A program made the translations under genes and the position numbers. Positions 42,753 to 51,472 of a stretch of DNA of 64,000 nt are shown here, one piece after another. Where the stretch lies: contig NZ_JAHESD010000013.1 of the NCBI RefSeq assembly GCF_018598585.1, positions 35,177 through 99,176 on the forward strand, given 5' to 3'. The stretch's first letter is position 1. The number at the start of each line of letters is the position of its first letter. Below the pieces are notes generated by a model. That model had not been told where the DNA came from and ran no database searches. It saw nothing but the letters and a program-made list of their open reading frames with translations. Source of the stretch: Chryseosolibacter indicum. Lineage in GTDB: Bacteria; Bacteroidota; Bacteroidia; Cytophagales; Cyclobacteriaceae.

Positions 42753-43187
42753 TTACTGCACAGCAAACTTTCTTTGTGCTTCAGCTTTAATCTCCTCCCA
42801 CTCATCATCAGGCGGAGGAGTTCCCTTTTTAAAGGAAGAAATTAAATATTCAACCAACTCCCTTTTCATCCCAAACTGCGTTACAGCCTCCTCGCAAAAT
42901 TTCACTTCCTGCTTATCCACGACCTCATCGGCATATACCATAAGGATAAGGTCATAAAGAAGATTCATTTTATCATTATGATTATCTGGAACATTTATTT
43001 CATACCTTTCATCACTATCAACAAGTGATTGTATCTGCCTCTCCTTTAATCCATAGCGCATCCCGATCTTGAATAAAAGCTTCTCCTCCTTCGGGTGCAT
43101 ATGTCCATCAGCTTTCGCTAACGCAAGCAAATTCTTAATATGGTTCTTCTTATAAGAAAGGTACTGATGTTCAAAAAATCCAATCAT
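42753..43187 (-). CDS. TerB-like helical domain protein
   Basis: 144 residues, helical. The core NLLALAKADGHMHPKEEKLLFKIGMRYGL is the TerB/DjlA-N type motif, in which acidic residues around DGH bind metal in TerB. A second helical hairpin follows (LLYDLILMVYADEVVDKQEVKFCEEAVTQFGM), and a DDEWEEIKAEAQRKF tail closes the protein. No J-domain is present, so it is not DjlA. Tellurite resistance is not implied, since isolated TerB-like proteins are common and uncharacterised. It starts 110 bases from the end of the acyl-CoA ligase gene on the same strand. Confidence 0.78.
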   Translation of the reverse strand: MIGFFEHQYLSYKKNHIKNLLALAKADGHMHPKEEKLLFKIGMRYGLKERQIQSLVDSDERYEINVPDNHNDKMNLLYDLILMVYADEVVDKQEVKFCEEAVTQFGMKRELVEYLISSFKKGTPPPDDEWEEIKAEAQRKFAVQ

Positions 43188-43296
43188 AAAGCGGGGTTTT
43201 ATTATTTATCGCGGTAGCTAAAATTAACTATTTGTTTGTTACAAAAGAAGAATGGATTTTACTTAACAATCAAACTCTAACCTTGCCTCTTAATTC

Positions 43297-44985
43297 TTAC
43301 ACTGCTTTAGCTGCCAATGTTGCCTCTTGTTCTTTCAAAGCTCTTCTTAATATCTTTCCCACGTTCGTCTTTGGCAATTCCGTTCTAAACTCAACTCTTT
43401 TTGGAACTTTATAATTGGTTAGGTTTTCGTGGCAATATTGAAGTAATTCCTCCTGCGTTAATGACTGATCGCGTTTCACAACAAATATCTTTATCACCTC
43501 ACCCGATTTCGTATCATTAACACCAATCGCTGCGACTTCTAATACTTTTGGATGACCCGCTACAACATTTTCAATTTCATTAGGGAATACATTAAAGCCT
43601 GAAACTTTAATCATATCCTTTTTCCTGTCAACAATCTTAAAGAAACCATCCTTGTCCATCACGCCTATATCACCAGTTCTGAACCAATGATCCTCAAAGA
43701 ATACATCGGTATTATCACTATTCCAGTAACCCGCCATCACTTGAGGACCTTGCGCGCATATTTCTCCCACTTCTCCCTGTGGTAACTTATTACCTTGCTC
43801 ATCAAAAATAGCTACTTCGGTGCTTGGCATCGGTATACCAATTGTTCCCTGTTTATGTTTACCATCCAACGGATTACAACAAAGTACAGGTGATGTTTCA
43901 CTTAATCCATATCCTTCTACCAAAGGCGCTCCTGTTACTTCACGCCAACGCTTTGCAACTACATCTTGTACTGCCATTGCTCCTGCTACAGCTCCCTTTA
44001 GTTTAGAAAAATCAAGATTCTTGAAGTCAGGATTATTTAGCAGTCCGTTGAAAAGCGTATTTACACCTGTAATGATTGTAAACTTATGTTTCTTCAGCTC
44101 TTTTACAAATCCCTTGATATCCCTTGGATTGGTGATCATCACATTCTTAACACCTGTGCTAAACATCAGTAGCCCGTTCACAGTAAGCGCAAAGATGTGA
44201 TACATAGGAATAGCCGTAATCATCACATCATTACCATCCTTGCCCATATAAGGTTTAAACCAATTTGTGATCATGGAGTTATGAGCTACAATATTGGCAT
44301 GCGAAAGCTGCGCTCCTTTAGAAATTCCTGTTGTCCCTCCTGTATATTGAAGAATAGCGAGATCGTTAATAGCTACTTCTACCTTGTCAAATTGTAACGA
44401 TGCTCCCTTTTTCAGGGCTTCTTTAAAAGATACTGCTTTCGGAAGATGATAATTTGGCACCATCTTCTTTACATTTTTAACAACAAAGTTTACAAGCGTT
44501 CCCTTAAATGCACCTAACAGGTCACCTAATTGTGTGATTATTACATGTTTGATTTTAGTATTCGCGATGATCTTTTCGAGATTACTCGCGAAATTGGCGA
44601 CGATTACTATGGCTACCACCCCAGCATCTTTAAATTGATGCTCCATCTCGCGAGGGGTGTACAGCGGATTTGTGTTAACAACAACTAGTCCCGCACGAAG
44701 TGCACCGATAAAAGCAATAGGAAACTGAAGCAAATTCGGCATCTGGATGGCAATCCTTTCTCCCTTTTTTAAACCCAATCCCTTCTGAAGGTAAGCTGCG
44801 AAATCCCTTGCCATTTCATCTACCTCTCTGTAAGTGAGGGTAGCTCCCATATTTTCAAAGGCTATCTTTTCTTTGTACTTCAAACAGCTCTTGTCAAAAA
44901 TTTCTACTATAGAGTTATACTCATATAGTGGAATTTCTTGAGGTATACCTTCCGGATAACTTTTAAACCAGGGAAAATCTTTCAT
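43297..44985 (-). CDS. fadD: Long-chain fatty acid--CoA ligase
   Basis: Adenylate-forming enzyme that activates long-chain fatty acids to acyl-CoA, 562 residues. Motifs: the ATP/AMP P-loop YTGGTTGISKGA (near residue 215), the central VEGYGLSETSPV, the ATP-binding DHWFRTGDIGVMD, and the C-terminal FFKIVDRKKDMIKVSGFNVFPNEIE, which is the FadD linker/signature motif. The catalytic lysine lies in NVGKILRRALKEQE near the end. Length and motifs match E. coli FadD closely. It is transcribed away from the long non-coding region that holds repeat B and the tRNA-like RNAs. Confidence 0.94.
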   Translation of the reverse strand: MKDFPWFKSYPEGIPQEIPLYEYNSIVEIFDKSCLKYKEKIAFENMGATLTYREVDEMARDFAAYLQKGLGLKKGERIAIQMPNLLQFPIAFIGALRAGLVVVNTNPLYTPREMEHQFKDAGVVAIVIVANFASNLEKIIANTKIKHVIITQLGDLLGAFKGTLVNFVVKNVKKMVPNYHLPKAVSFKEALKKGASLQFDKVEVAINDLAILQYTGGTTGISKGAQLSHANIVAHNSMITNWFKPYMGKDGNDVMITAIPMYHIFALTVNGLLMFSTGVKNVMITNPRDIKGFVKELKKHKFTIITGVNTLFNGLLNNPDFKNLDFSKLKGAVAGAMAVQDVVAKRWREVTGAPLVEGYGLSETSPVLCCNPLDGKHKQGTIGIPMPSTEVAIFDEQGNKLPQGEVGEICAQGPQVMAGYWNSDNTDVFFEDHWFRTGDIGVMDKDGFFKIVDRKKDMIKVSGFNVFPNEIENVVAGHPKVLEVAAIGVNDTKSGEVIKIFVVKRDQSLTQEELLQYCHENLTNYKVPKRVEFRTELPKTNVGKILRRALKEQEATLAAKAV

Positions 44986-45174
44986 ACACTTTTTTCAAAT
45001 TATTCTACTTTCAAAGCAAACGATTGTTTGCCAGCAAATCAATAGCAACAATAAGAAAGGTAGAAAAAAGAAAAAACGGCGTATCGCTATTTTACATAAG
45101 TGGGTCACCAGAAAATGCGATGGTTTCTGCCATAAGCTTCAACATGGCTTTTGCTTACTTTAGATAACAAGACG

Positions 45175-45299
45175 ATAAGCTGCGAAATGTCCGATGCCAG
45201 CACCATGCCGGCACCGTGCTTACAGCGTGTCTGCGAGAAATAGGGGTATTTTCTCGCAGACATGGTGCTCGCATGGTGCTCGCACGGTGCTGGCAGGAT
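45175..45299 (+). repeat. Palindromic dispersed repeat, copy B (11-base modular units)
   Basis: Centre 45229-45261: a GTCTGCGAGAAATA arm, GGGG, and the complementary arm with one extra T. The left flank is TGCCAGCACCA, TGCCGGCACCG, TGCTTACAGCG; the right flank is three nearly exact tandem 11-base units (GGTGCTCGCAT, GGTGCTCGCAC, GGTGCTGGCAG). The left units are reverse complements of the right ones, so the whole element can fold into one long hairpin. It aligns across its length with copy A read on the opposite strand. Confidence 0.87.
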
Positions 45300-45494
45300 C
45301 TTATCTCAAGCTATCAAGGCTATATTAAGGCGCATAGGTAGTAATGGTTTGTATAGGTAGTAATACTGACGATACAGCTACGGCGGAGCCTGGGCGAAGC
45401 CAGAGTCAGTTTCTGTTTCTACCAGCCATTATGTCTGCTGGTTGTCTTTCTTTGAATTGATGGATTTTATGCTTGTTCTGATAGAAATAATAAA

Positions 45495-45517
45495 CCCACT
45501 TACTGATAGCAAGTGGG
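45495..45517 (-). terminator. Terminator downstream of the tRNA-like RNA pair
   Basis: Stem CCCACTT/AAGTGGG (7 bases, 9-base loop). On the minus strand it is followed by TTTATTATTT. It lies 39 bases past the 3' end of the second tRNA-like RNA and would end a transcript carrying both. Confidence 0.7.
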
Positions 45518-45555
45518 CTAGCTCTGAATAACTCATTAACCTAAACTGAGCTTGC

Positions 45556-45708
45556 TGTAGGGGAAGGACTCGAACCTCCAAGAAGTAGTTAGGTAATCGA
45601 CCCGATCCTGGTTGTTTAGTTTAACTACGATCGGGATAGCGTTACTTTCTCCCATTAATCTCCACCCCCGAGACCGGAGGGCTTGTCTGCCAATTTCAAC
45701 ACCCTACA
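45556..45708 (-). ncRNA. tRNA-Leu-like RNA, copy 1, with 85-base variable region
   Basis: Minus-strand cloverleaf of 153 bases. Acceptor TGTAGGG/CCCTACA (7 of 7 pairs); TG at positions 8-9; D arm TTG-AAATTGGCAGA-CAA, the three-pair Leu-type layout; anticodon stem CCCTC/GGGGG; T arm GGAGG-TTCGAGT-CCTTC. Oddities: the anticodon loop CGGTCTC lacks the near-universal U33; the variable region is 85 bases, with an internal stem CCCGATC/GATCGGG; and position 73 is G, whereas tRNA-Leu needs A. CCA is not encoded. The isotype cannot be assigned, and it may not decode at all. Copy 2 lies 87 bases upstream on the same strand. Confidence 0.78.
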
Positions 45709-45795
45709 ATGTTGGTTTAAGGTTCAAAGTTTCAGGTTTGAGGTTAAACAATAACAACAATAAACCTTGAACATTAAACTTTAAACAAAGTTAGC

Positions 45796-45911
45796 TGTAG
45801 AGGGAGGGCTCGAACCTCCACGGAGCAGTTAGGTCGCCAAAGGCTGGACTTTATCCTGTTACCTCCACCCTCGAGACCGGAGGGCTTGTCTGCCAATTTC
45901 AACACCCTACA
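45796..45911 (-). ncRNA. tRNA-Leu-like RNA, copy 2, with 48-base variable region
   Basis: 116 bases on the minus strand. The acceptor strand TGTAGGG, the D arm and the anticodon loop CGGTCTC are identical to copy 1. The anticodon stem is CCCTC/GAGGG, the T arm GGAGG-TTCGAGC-CCTCC and the acceptor 3' side CTCTACA (one G-U pair). Base changes between copies keep the pairing, which argues for a selected RNA structure. The variable region shares its two ends with copy 1 (TGGAG at the start, ACCTAACT near the end) but has a different, shorter centre. Both copies are preceded by CAACAT. It is the upstream member of the pair. Confidence 0.78.
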
Positions 45912-46036
45912 ATGTTGCTTTACTTTCTTACGTTTTTGTTTCGCTTGATTGTAAATTATGTAACAAAGTAACGCATAAACTGGTACCTAGATCAATAAAT
46001 ACATATAATAATTATACGGTTTTTAAAAATTAATGA

Positions 46037-46044
46037 TATTTTTG
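46037..46044 (+). promoter_or_regulatory. Candidate -7 promoter box for the Lrp/AsnC regulator
   Basis: TATTTTTG fits TAnnTTTG, 27 bases before the start codon. The surrounding AT richness makes a chance match possible. Confidence 0.35.
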
Positions 46045-46071
46045 AATATTAACTAAAAACCAGACAACACC

Positions 46072-46539
46072 ATGGCCGAAAATTTTAAAGTTGATAATGT
46101 CGATCTTAAGATTTTAGAGATTCTCATGCAGGATGCTAAAAAACCTTATACAGAAGTGGCTAAAAAAGCCTTTGTATCAGGTGGAACCGTTCACGTGAGG
46201 ATGAATAAAATGGAAGAAGCCGGCATTGTTGAGAAAACTACTTTGAAAGTTAATTATGCTAAGCTGGGTTACGATATAACAGCTTTTATAGGCATCTTTT
46301 TACAAAAAAGCGCCCTTTACGACCAGGTAATGGCAGCGCTTAAAACCATCCCCGAAATAACCAACATTCACTATACTACTGGTAACTACAGTATGTTTGT
46401 AAAACTGCACGTAAAAGATACCAATCATTTAAAAACCGTGCTTCACGATAAAATACAGCAGGTAGAAGGTATAGAAAGAACGGAAACGATGATTTCACTG
46501 GAAGAAAGCCTGGATAGAAGCTTGAATCTCACACAATAG
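46072..46539 (+). CDS. Lrp/AsnC family transcriptional regulator
   Basis: 155 residues. N-terminal winged-helix DNA-binding domain (NVDLKILEILMQDAKKPYTEVAKKAFVSGGTVHVRMNKME, residues 8-50), then a RAM/AsnC ligand-binding domain (GYDITAFIGIFLQKS through GNYSMFVKLHVKD, and the final IERTETMISLEE). Lrp proteins form octamers and sense amino acids. It lies 118 bases upstream of sufB on the same strand, but sufB has its own promoter-like box, so it is probably separately transcribed. Whether it controls suf or the divergent tRNA-like RNAs is open. Confidence 0.92.
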   Translation: MAENFKVDNVDLKILEILMQDAKKPYTEVAKKAFVSGGTVHVRMNKMEEAGIVEKTTLKVNYAKLGYDITAFIGIFLQKSALYDQVMAALKTIPEITNIHYTTGNYSMFVKLHVKDTNHLKTVLHDKIQQVEGIERTETMISLEESLDRSLNLTQ

Positions 46540-46616
46540 ACAGCCTCTATAATAATTTTGAAAACTTCTATGGGGAAATACTGCCGTAAAAGAACCTTAA
46601 AATTCCGTTTTTGTTA

Positions 46617-46624
46617 TAGCTTTG
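46617..46624 (+). promoter_or_regulatory. Candidate -7 promoter box for the suf operon
   Basis: TAGCTTTG matches the Bacteroidota consensus TAnnTTTG exactly, 33 bases before the sufB start. This gives a likely short 5' leader and a start separate from the regulator gene. Confidence 0.5.
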
Positions 46625-46657
46625 TAGGTTAATTAAAATCGGTCTAAATAGACTACC

Positions 46658-48103
46658 ATGAGTAAAGATAATCAGGTACTAGAAGAACTCACATCAAAGG
46701 AATATGAACACGGCTGGACTACAAATATTGAAACGGAGTCCGCACCGAAGGGTCTTAATGAAGACATTATCCGGTTCATATCTTCTAAAAAAAATGAGCC
46801 ATCATGGCTGTTGGAGTGGCGCCTAAATGCTTATCGCCAATGGACCAAGATGAAGGAACCGCGTTGGCCAAACGTTACGTATCCTCCTATTAACTATCAG
46901 GATGTTATCTATTACTCTGCACCTAAGCAAAAAGTAACGCCAAAAGGTCTTGATGATGTTGATCCTGAATTAATTAAAACATTCGAGAAACTTGGTATTT
47001 CGCTCACAGAACAAAAACGTTTAACAGGCGTTGCAGTAGATGCTGTTATTGACAGCGTTTCTGTTGCAACTACCTTTAAAGAAACACTTGCTGAACTAGG
47101 CATTATCTTTTGCTCATTTGGTGAAGCCGTTCAAAAACATCCTGATCTCATCAAGAAATATATGGGGTCGGTTGTTCCTGTAACTGATAATTACTTTGCT
47201 GCATTAAATTCAGCAGTCTTTACTGATGGATCTTTCTGTTATATCCCTAAGGGAGTAAGATGCCCTATGGAGCTATCTACTTACTTTAGAATAAATGCTG
47301 CCAATACAGGCCAGTTCGAAAGAACATTGATTGTAGCAGATGAAGGTTCTTACGTAAGTTACCTTGAAGGATGTACAGCTCCTATGCGCGATGAAAACCA
47401 GCTGCATGCTGCAGTTGTTGAAATCTATGCAATGAAAGATGCACAGGTTAAATACTCAACAGTGCAAAACTGGTATCCTGGAGACAAAGATGGCAAAGGT
47501 GGTATTTATAACTTCGTAACAAAGCGTGGCTTATGCGCCGGCGATGGTTCTAAAATCTCCTGGACACAGGTTGAGACCGGTTCTGCCATTACCTGGAAAT
47601 ACCCTTCTTGTATTTTAAAAGGAGATAATTCAGTTGGTGAATTCTACTCAGTAGCAGTTACTAACAACCACCAGCAAGCGGATACCGGAACTAAAATGAT
47701 TCACATTGGTAAAAACACCAAGTCAAGAATTGTTTCAAAGGGTATCTCAGCCGGGTATTCACAAAACAGCTACCGCGGCCAGGTGCATATTATGAAGCGT
47801 GCTGAAAATGCACGGAACTTCTCGCAGTGCGATTCACTTCTGATGGGAGACAAATGTGGTGCACATACGTTCCCATACATTGATGTTGAAAACAATTCAG
47901 CAAGGATAGAACACGAAGCAACCACTTCTAAGATTGGTGAAGACCAGATCTTCTATTGCCTGCAGCGCGGTATTGATGAAGAATCTGCCGTAGCCTTAAT
48001 TGTTAACGGTTATGCGAAAGAAGTATTAAACCAATTACCAATGGAATTTGCAGTTGAAGCACAAAAGCTACTTGCATTAACCCTTGAAGGAAGTGTTGGT
48101 TAA
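46658..48103 (+). CDS. sufB: Fe-S cluster assembly protein SufB
   Basis: Scaffold subunit of the SufBC2D complex, on which iron-sulfur clusters are built. 481 residues, normal length. The SufB core beta-helix is recognisable from [35 protein letters not shown] and [45 protein letters not shown] and [21 protein letters not shown] contain the conserved cysteines, and the C-terminal [24 protein letters not shown] is the SufB/SufD family signature. It is first in an operon of six or seven genes. SUF appears to be the Fe-S system here, since no isc genes are seen. Confidence 0.98.
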   Translation: MSKDNQVLEELTSKEYEHGWTTNIETESAPKGLNEDIIRFISSKKNEPSWLLEWRLNAYRQWTKMKEPRWPNVTYPPINYQDVIYYSAPKQKVTPKGLDDVDPELIKTFEKLGISLTEQKRLTGVAVDAVIDSVSVATTFKETLAELGIIFCSFGEAVQKHPDLIKKYMGSVVPVTDNYFAALNSAVFTDGSFCYIPKGVRCPMELSTYFRINAANTGQFERTLIVADEGSYVSYLEGCTAPMRDENQLHAAVVEIYAMKDAQVKYSTVQNWYPGDKDGKGGIYNFVTKRGLCAGDGSKISWTQVETGSAITWKYPSCILKGDNSVGEFYSVAVTNNHQQADTGTKMIHIGKNTKSRIVSKGISAGYSQNSYRGQVHIMKRAENARNFSQCDSLLMGDKCGAHTFPYIDVENNSARIEHEATTSKIGEDQIFYCLQRGIDEESAVALIVNGYAKEVLNQLPMEFAVEAQKLLALTLEGSVG

Positions 48104-48151
48104 TACTTTAAAAAAAGACAAAGAATTCGAACATAAATATTACTCTGAAAG

Positions 48152-48907
48152 ATGCTAAGCATTAAGAATCTACAAGCAAAGATTGATGATAAACAAATCC
48201 TTAACGGAATCAACCTTGAAATTAAACCAGGAGAAGTACATGCTATCATGGGCCCCAATGGTTCAGGAAAAAGTACGTTAGCTTCTGTACTCGCCGGTCG
48301 GGAAGAATACGAAGTAACCGGTGGCGAAGTGGATTTCTTAGGCAAAGATCTTTTAGAAATGGCACCTGAAGAACGTGCCCGTGAAGGTGTTTTTCTCGCA
48401 TTTCAATATCCTGTAGAAATACCGGGCGTTAGCACCATCAATTTCATGAAGACTGCCGTAAACCAGATTCGTGAACATCGTGGACAACAAGCTTTGGATG
48501 CAGTTTCATTTCTTCAGATGATGAAAGAAAAAATGAAACTGGTTGAGATAGACCAGTCCCTTTTAAACAGGGCACTTAACGAAGGTTTCTCAGGCGGTGA
48601 GAAAAAACGTAATGAGATCTTCCAGATGGCCATGCTTGAACCTAAGCTTGCTATTCTTGATGAAACAGACTCTGGTCTTGATATCGATGCCTTGAGAATC
48701 GTATCCAATGGTGTTAACAAGCTGCGTTCGAAAAATAATGCAATCATCGTAGTAACTCACTACCAGCGCTTGCTCAATTACATCGTACCTGATTATGTAC
48801 ACGTGCTTTACAAAGGCAAGATTGTAAAATCAGGAACAAAAGAGTTAGCGCTTGAACTTGAAGCAAAAGGTTACGATTGGATTAAAGATGAGGTATCAGT
48901 AGCTTAA
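48152..48907 (+). CDS. sufC: Fe-S cluster assembly ATPase SufC
   Basis: ABC-type ATPase of the SufBCD complex, cytosolic, 251 residues. Walker A GPNGSGKSTL (near residue 34), Q-loop region FQYPVEIPGV, ABC signature FSGGEKKRNE, Walker B LAILDETDSGLDID and switch histidine VVTHYQRLL. The FSGGEKKR variant and DSGLDID are diagnostic for SufC rather than a transporter ATPase. 48 bases separate it from sufB, and sufD starts 7 bases later. ATP hydrolysis drives a shape change in SufB-SufD that exposes the assembly site. Confidence 0.98.
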   Translation: MLSIKNLQAKIDDKQILNGINLEIKPGEVHAIMGPNGSGKSTLASVLAGREEYEVTGGEVDFLGKDLLEMAPEERAREGVFLAFQYPVEIPGVSTINFMKTAVNQIREHRGQQALDAVSFLQMMKEKMKLVEIDQSLLNRALNEGFSGGEKKRNEIFQMAMLEPKLAILDETDSGLDIDALRIVSNGVNKLRSKNNAIIVVTHYQRLLNYIVPDYVHVLYKGKIVKSGTKELALELEAKGYDWIKDEVSVA

Positions 48908-48914
48908 GCAAAAC

Positions 48915-50225
48915 ATGAGTATCACTACAACAGATAAAAATATTACTACGCAGGTTGCTTCATCTATAGAACAACGTCTTAAGGCTGATGCAACACCTCA
49001 GCGCCTGCAGGCATTACAAACTTTAAATACGCTTCAACTTCCAACCACCAAGAACGAAGAGTATAAGCATACGCCGCTAACAAGATTGCTTGAGAAGAAT
49101 TTTACTTTTGCGAACGAGATTTCTGAAAGCACGCTAAGAGCTGAGGATTTAAACAGTCTTTTAATCGATGGCCTGGAAGCCGACAGAATTGTTTTCGTAA
49201 ATGGTAAGTTTAATGAAAGCCTTTCAAGTGCCAAGTCTTCTACTTCGCTTAAAATCGTTCCTCTTAAAGAAGCCATTGTAAGTTCTGATCTTGCACGCCA
49301 GCATTTCGGCGCTTATGCTAACTTTAAAGAAGATGCATTTACTGCATGGAATACAGCCGAATGGTTAGATGGATTCTTTATTCATGTAGACGATAATGTG
49401 GTTATTGACAAACCAGTTATCTTTTATCATATTAATGATACGCAGGCAGGAGAAGTGCGCTCTTCTATTCGCAACCTAATTGTTGTCGGTAAGAATAGTG
49501 AAGTTACTTTTATCGAGAAATTCGACTCAATTGGTTCTGGCAATCACCTTTCAACACTCGTTACTGAAGGTGTTGTACATGAAAACGCAGGACTTAATTA
49601 TTATACAATCCAGAATGATAAGGGCAACCGTTATCAATACGGATTGATGGAATTTTATCAGAAAAATTCAAGCCGTGTAAATACATATACCTTTACTCTG
49701 GATGGCAAAGCCGTTAGGAACAACCTTCATCTTAAATTGGATGGCGAAGGTATAGAATCACACATGTATGGTCTTTACTTATTAGGAGGAGATACTTTAG
49801 CTGATAATCATACAGTAGTTGATCATAAAAAACCTAATTCTTTTAGCAATGAACTGTATAAAGGAATTATGGATGGCAACTCTAAAGGTGTTTTCAACGG
49901 TAAGATTTATGTAAGACCAGATGCACAAAAAACCAATGCATTTCAGGCAAACCGTAACGTGCTTTTAACAGATAAAGCAACTGTAAATACAAAACCACAG
50001 CTCGAAATCTGGGCTGATGATGTTAAATGTTCGCACGGCTGTACTTCAGGTCAGATTGATGAAGAAGCAATCTTCTACCTTCAGGCCAGAGGAATCAGTA
50101 AAGAAACTGCACGTGCAATGATGTTGTATGCTTTTGCCGGCGAGGTATTGGATAACATTAAACACCCTGCTTTACACGCTTATATTGATAAGCTGGTGAG
50201 CGAACGGTTACACAAAAATTTCTAA
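48915..50225 (+). CDS. sufD: Fe-S cluster assembly protein SufD
   Basis: 436-residue partner of SufB in the SufBC2D scaffold. Its N-terminal helical region (QRLQALQTLNTLQLPTTKNEEYKHTPL) is typical of SufD. The beta-helix follows, with the C-terminal SufB/D signature ADDVKCSHGCTSGQIDEEAIFYLQARG, which contains the conserved histidine in CSHG. The final helices are TARAMMLYAFAGEVLDNI. It starts 7 bases after sufC and ends 3 bases before sufS, so translation is probably coupled. Confidence 0.97.
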   Translation: MSITTTDKNITTQVASSIEQRLKADATPQRLQALQTLNTLQLPTTKNEEYKHTPLTRLLEKNFTFANEISESTLRAEDLNSLLIDGLEADRIVFVNGKFNESLSSAKSSTSLKIVPLKEAIVSSDLARQHFGAYANFKEDAFTAWNTAEWLDGFFIHVDDNVVIDKPVIFYHINDTQAGEVRSSIRNLIVVGKNSEVTFIEKFDSIGSGNHLSTLVTEGVVHENAGLNYYTIQNDKGNRYQYGLMEFYQKNSSRVNTYTFTLDGKAVRNNLHLKLDGEGIESHMYGLYLLGGDTLADNHTVVDHKKPNSFSNELYKGIMDGNSKGVFNGKIYVRPDAQKTNAFQANRNVLLTDKATVNTKPQLEIWADDVKCSHGCTSGQIDEEAIFYLQARGISKETARAMMLYAFAGEVLDNIKHPALHAYIDKLVSERLHKNF

Positions 50226-50228
50226 CAC

Positions 50229-51470
50229 ATGAGTACTACTACAATATCGTCTGCTATTGATGTTGAGAGAATAAGAAAAGAATTTCCTATCCTTCATCAG
50301 CAGATCAATGGCAGAGATCTTGTTTATCTCGATAATGCCGCCACCAACCAAAAGCCGAAGAAAGTAATTGATGCCCTGGTTGAATATTACACCGGATACA
50401 ACGCTAATATTCACAGAGGTATCCATACGTTGGCTGAAAGAGCAACAAAGGCTTTTGAACAAACGCGTGAAACAGCAAAGCAATTTATAAACGCTGGTTC
50501 TACTGAAGAAATAATTTTTACCAGGGGTGTTACTGAAAGTATTAATCTTGTTGCGGCATGCTATGGTAATGCTTTTGTTAACGAAGGTGATGAAATTATT
50601 ATCTCAACTATTGAACATCACTCCAACATTGTTCCCTGGCAGTTTGTTTGCGAACGAAAAAAAGCAAAACTGAAAGTTATTCCGGTAAGTCAAAGCGGTG
50701 AGCTTGACCTGGAGGTGTATAAGAGCTTTCTCTCTCCCAGAACAAAAGTTGTAGCGGTAAATCACGCATCCAACAGTTTGGGCACCATCAACCCGGTAAA
50801 GGAAATAATAAAACTTGCACATGAAGTCGGAGCTGTTGTTCTGATAGACGGCGCACAGGCAGGAGCCCATCTTGAAATTGATGTACAGGACATGGATTGC
50901 GATTTCTATTGCTTGTCGTCACACAAAATGTATGGGCCTACAGGAGCAGGTATACTGTATGGGAAAAAAGAACTTCTTGAGAAGATGCCTCCTTACCATG
51001 GCGGCGGAGAAATGATTAAGGAAGTTACTTTTGACAAGACAACCTATAACGACCTTCCTTATAAATTTGAAGCTGGCACGCCTAACATTGCTGATGTCAT
51101 AGCATTTCGCCATGCAATGGAGTTCATCAATAGCTTAGGCAAAGAGAATATATCGGCTCACGAGCATGAGTTGCTCCTATACGCAACAGAAAAACTCTCG
51201 AGGTTAAAAGGAGTACGACTGGTAGGTCAGGCAAAATATAAAGTTGCCGTACTGGCTTTCGTTGTTGAAGGCATCCATCATTTTGATATTGGTCAAATGC
51301 TCGATGCCAGAGGTATTGCAGTAAGAACAGGACACCACTGCACACAGCCTTTAATGGAATGTTACGGCATTGAAGGAACTGTAAGGGCATCATTTTCGGT
51401 TTATAATACAAAAAAGGAAATTGATCAACTCGTAGAAGGACTCGAACGTATTATCAATTTCATGAAGTAG
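50229..51470 (+). CDS. sufS: Cysteine desulfurase SufS
   Basis: PLP-dependent enzyme that takes sulfur from cysteine for cluster assembly. 413 residues, class II (SufS/CsdA) group. The PLP lysine is Lys233 in SSHKMYGPTGAGILYG, and the active-site cysteine that receives the persulfide is Cys371 in RTGHHCTQPLM. The N-terminal YLDNAATNQKPKKVIDA and the NIHRGIHTLAERAT stretch are typical. It sits between sufD and sufE in the operon; sufE starts 2 bases after its stop codon. Confidence 0.98.
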   Translation: MSTTTISSAIDVERIRKEFPILHQQINGRDLVYLDNAATNQKPKKVIDALVEYYTGYNANIHRGIHTLAERATKAFEQTRETAKQFINAGSTEEIIFTRGVTESINLVAACYGNAFVNEGDEIIISTIEHHSNIVPWQFVCERKKAKLKVIPVSQSGELDLEVYKSFLSPRTKVVAVNHASNSLGTINPVKEIIKLAHEVGAVVLIDGAQAGAHLEIDVQDMDCDFYCLSSHKMYGPTGAGILYGKKELLEKMPPYHGGGEMIKEVTFDKTTYNDLPYKFEAGTPNIADVIAFRHAMEFINSLGKENISAHEHELLLYATEKLSRLKGVRLVGQAKYKVAVLAFVVEGIHHFDIGQMLDARGIAVRTGHHCTQPLMECYGIEGTVRASFSVYNTKKEIDQLVEGLERIINFMK

Positions 51471-51472
51471 TA

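Larger units (their letters stand above)
44986..46071. other. 1.1 kb non-coding region between fadD and the Lrp-type regulator
   Basis: From left to right: the fadD leader; palindromic repeat copy B (45175-45299); a 12-base direct repeat ATAGGTAGTAAT at 45334-45345 and 45353-45364; a small hairpin (ACCAGC/GCTGGT, 45421-45442); a terminator (45495-45517); two tRNA-like RNAs (45556-45708 and 45796-45911) separated by AT-rich sequence made of imperfect GGTTCAAAGTTT-like repeats; and the regulator's promoter region. No open frame here resembles a protein. Confidence 0.7.

Noticed and set aside
42753..43187. Tellurite resistance determinant
   Set aside because: A lone TerB-like domain without terC, terD or terE neighbours does not support that function.
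45793..45915. Calling the tRNA-like RNAs ordinary tRNA-Leu, tRNA-Ser or tRNA-Asp
   Set aside because: The D arm is Leu-like but base 73 is G and the loop would read GTC without U33; no register gives both a paired anticodon stem and a proper U33 loop, so no amino acid is assigned.
45480..45920. tmRNA, or a tRNA gene interrupted by an intron
   Set aside because: There is no tag-peptide frame or tmRNA 5' domain, and the anticodon stem is already closed, so the extra sequence lies in the variable region rather than in the anticodon loop.
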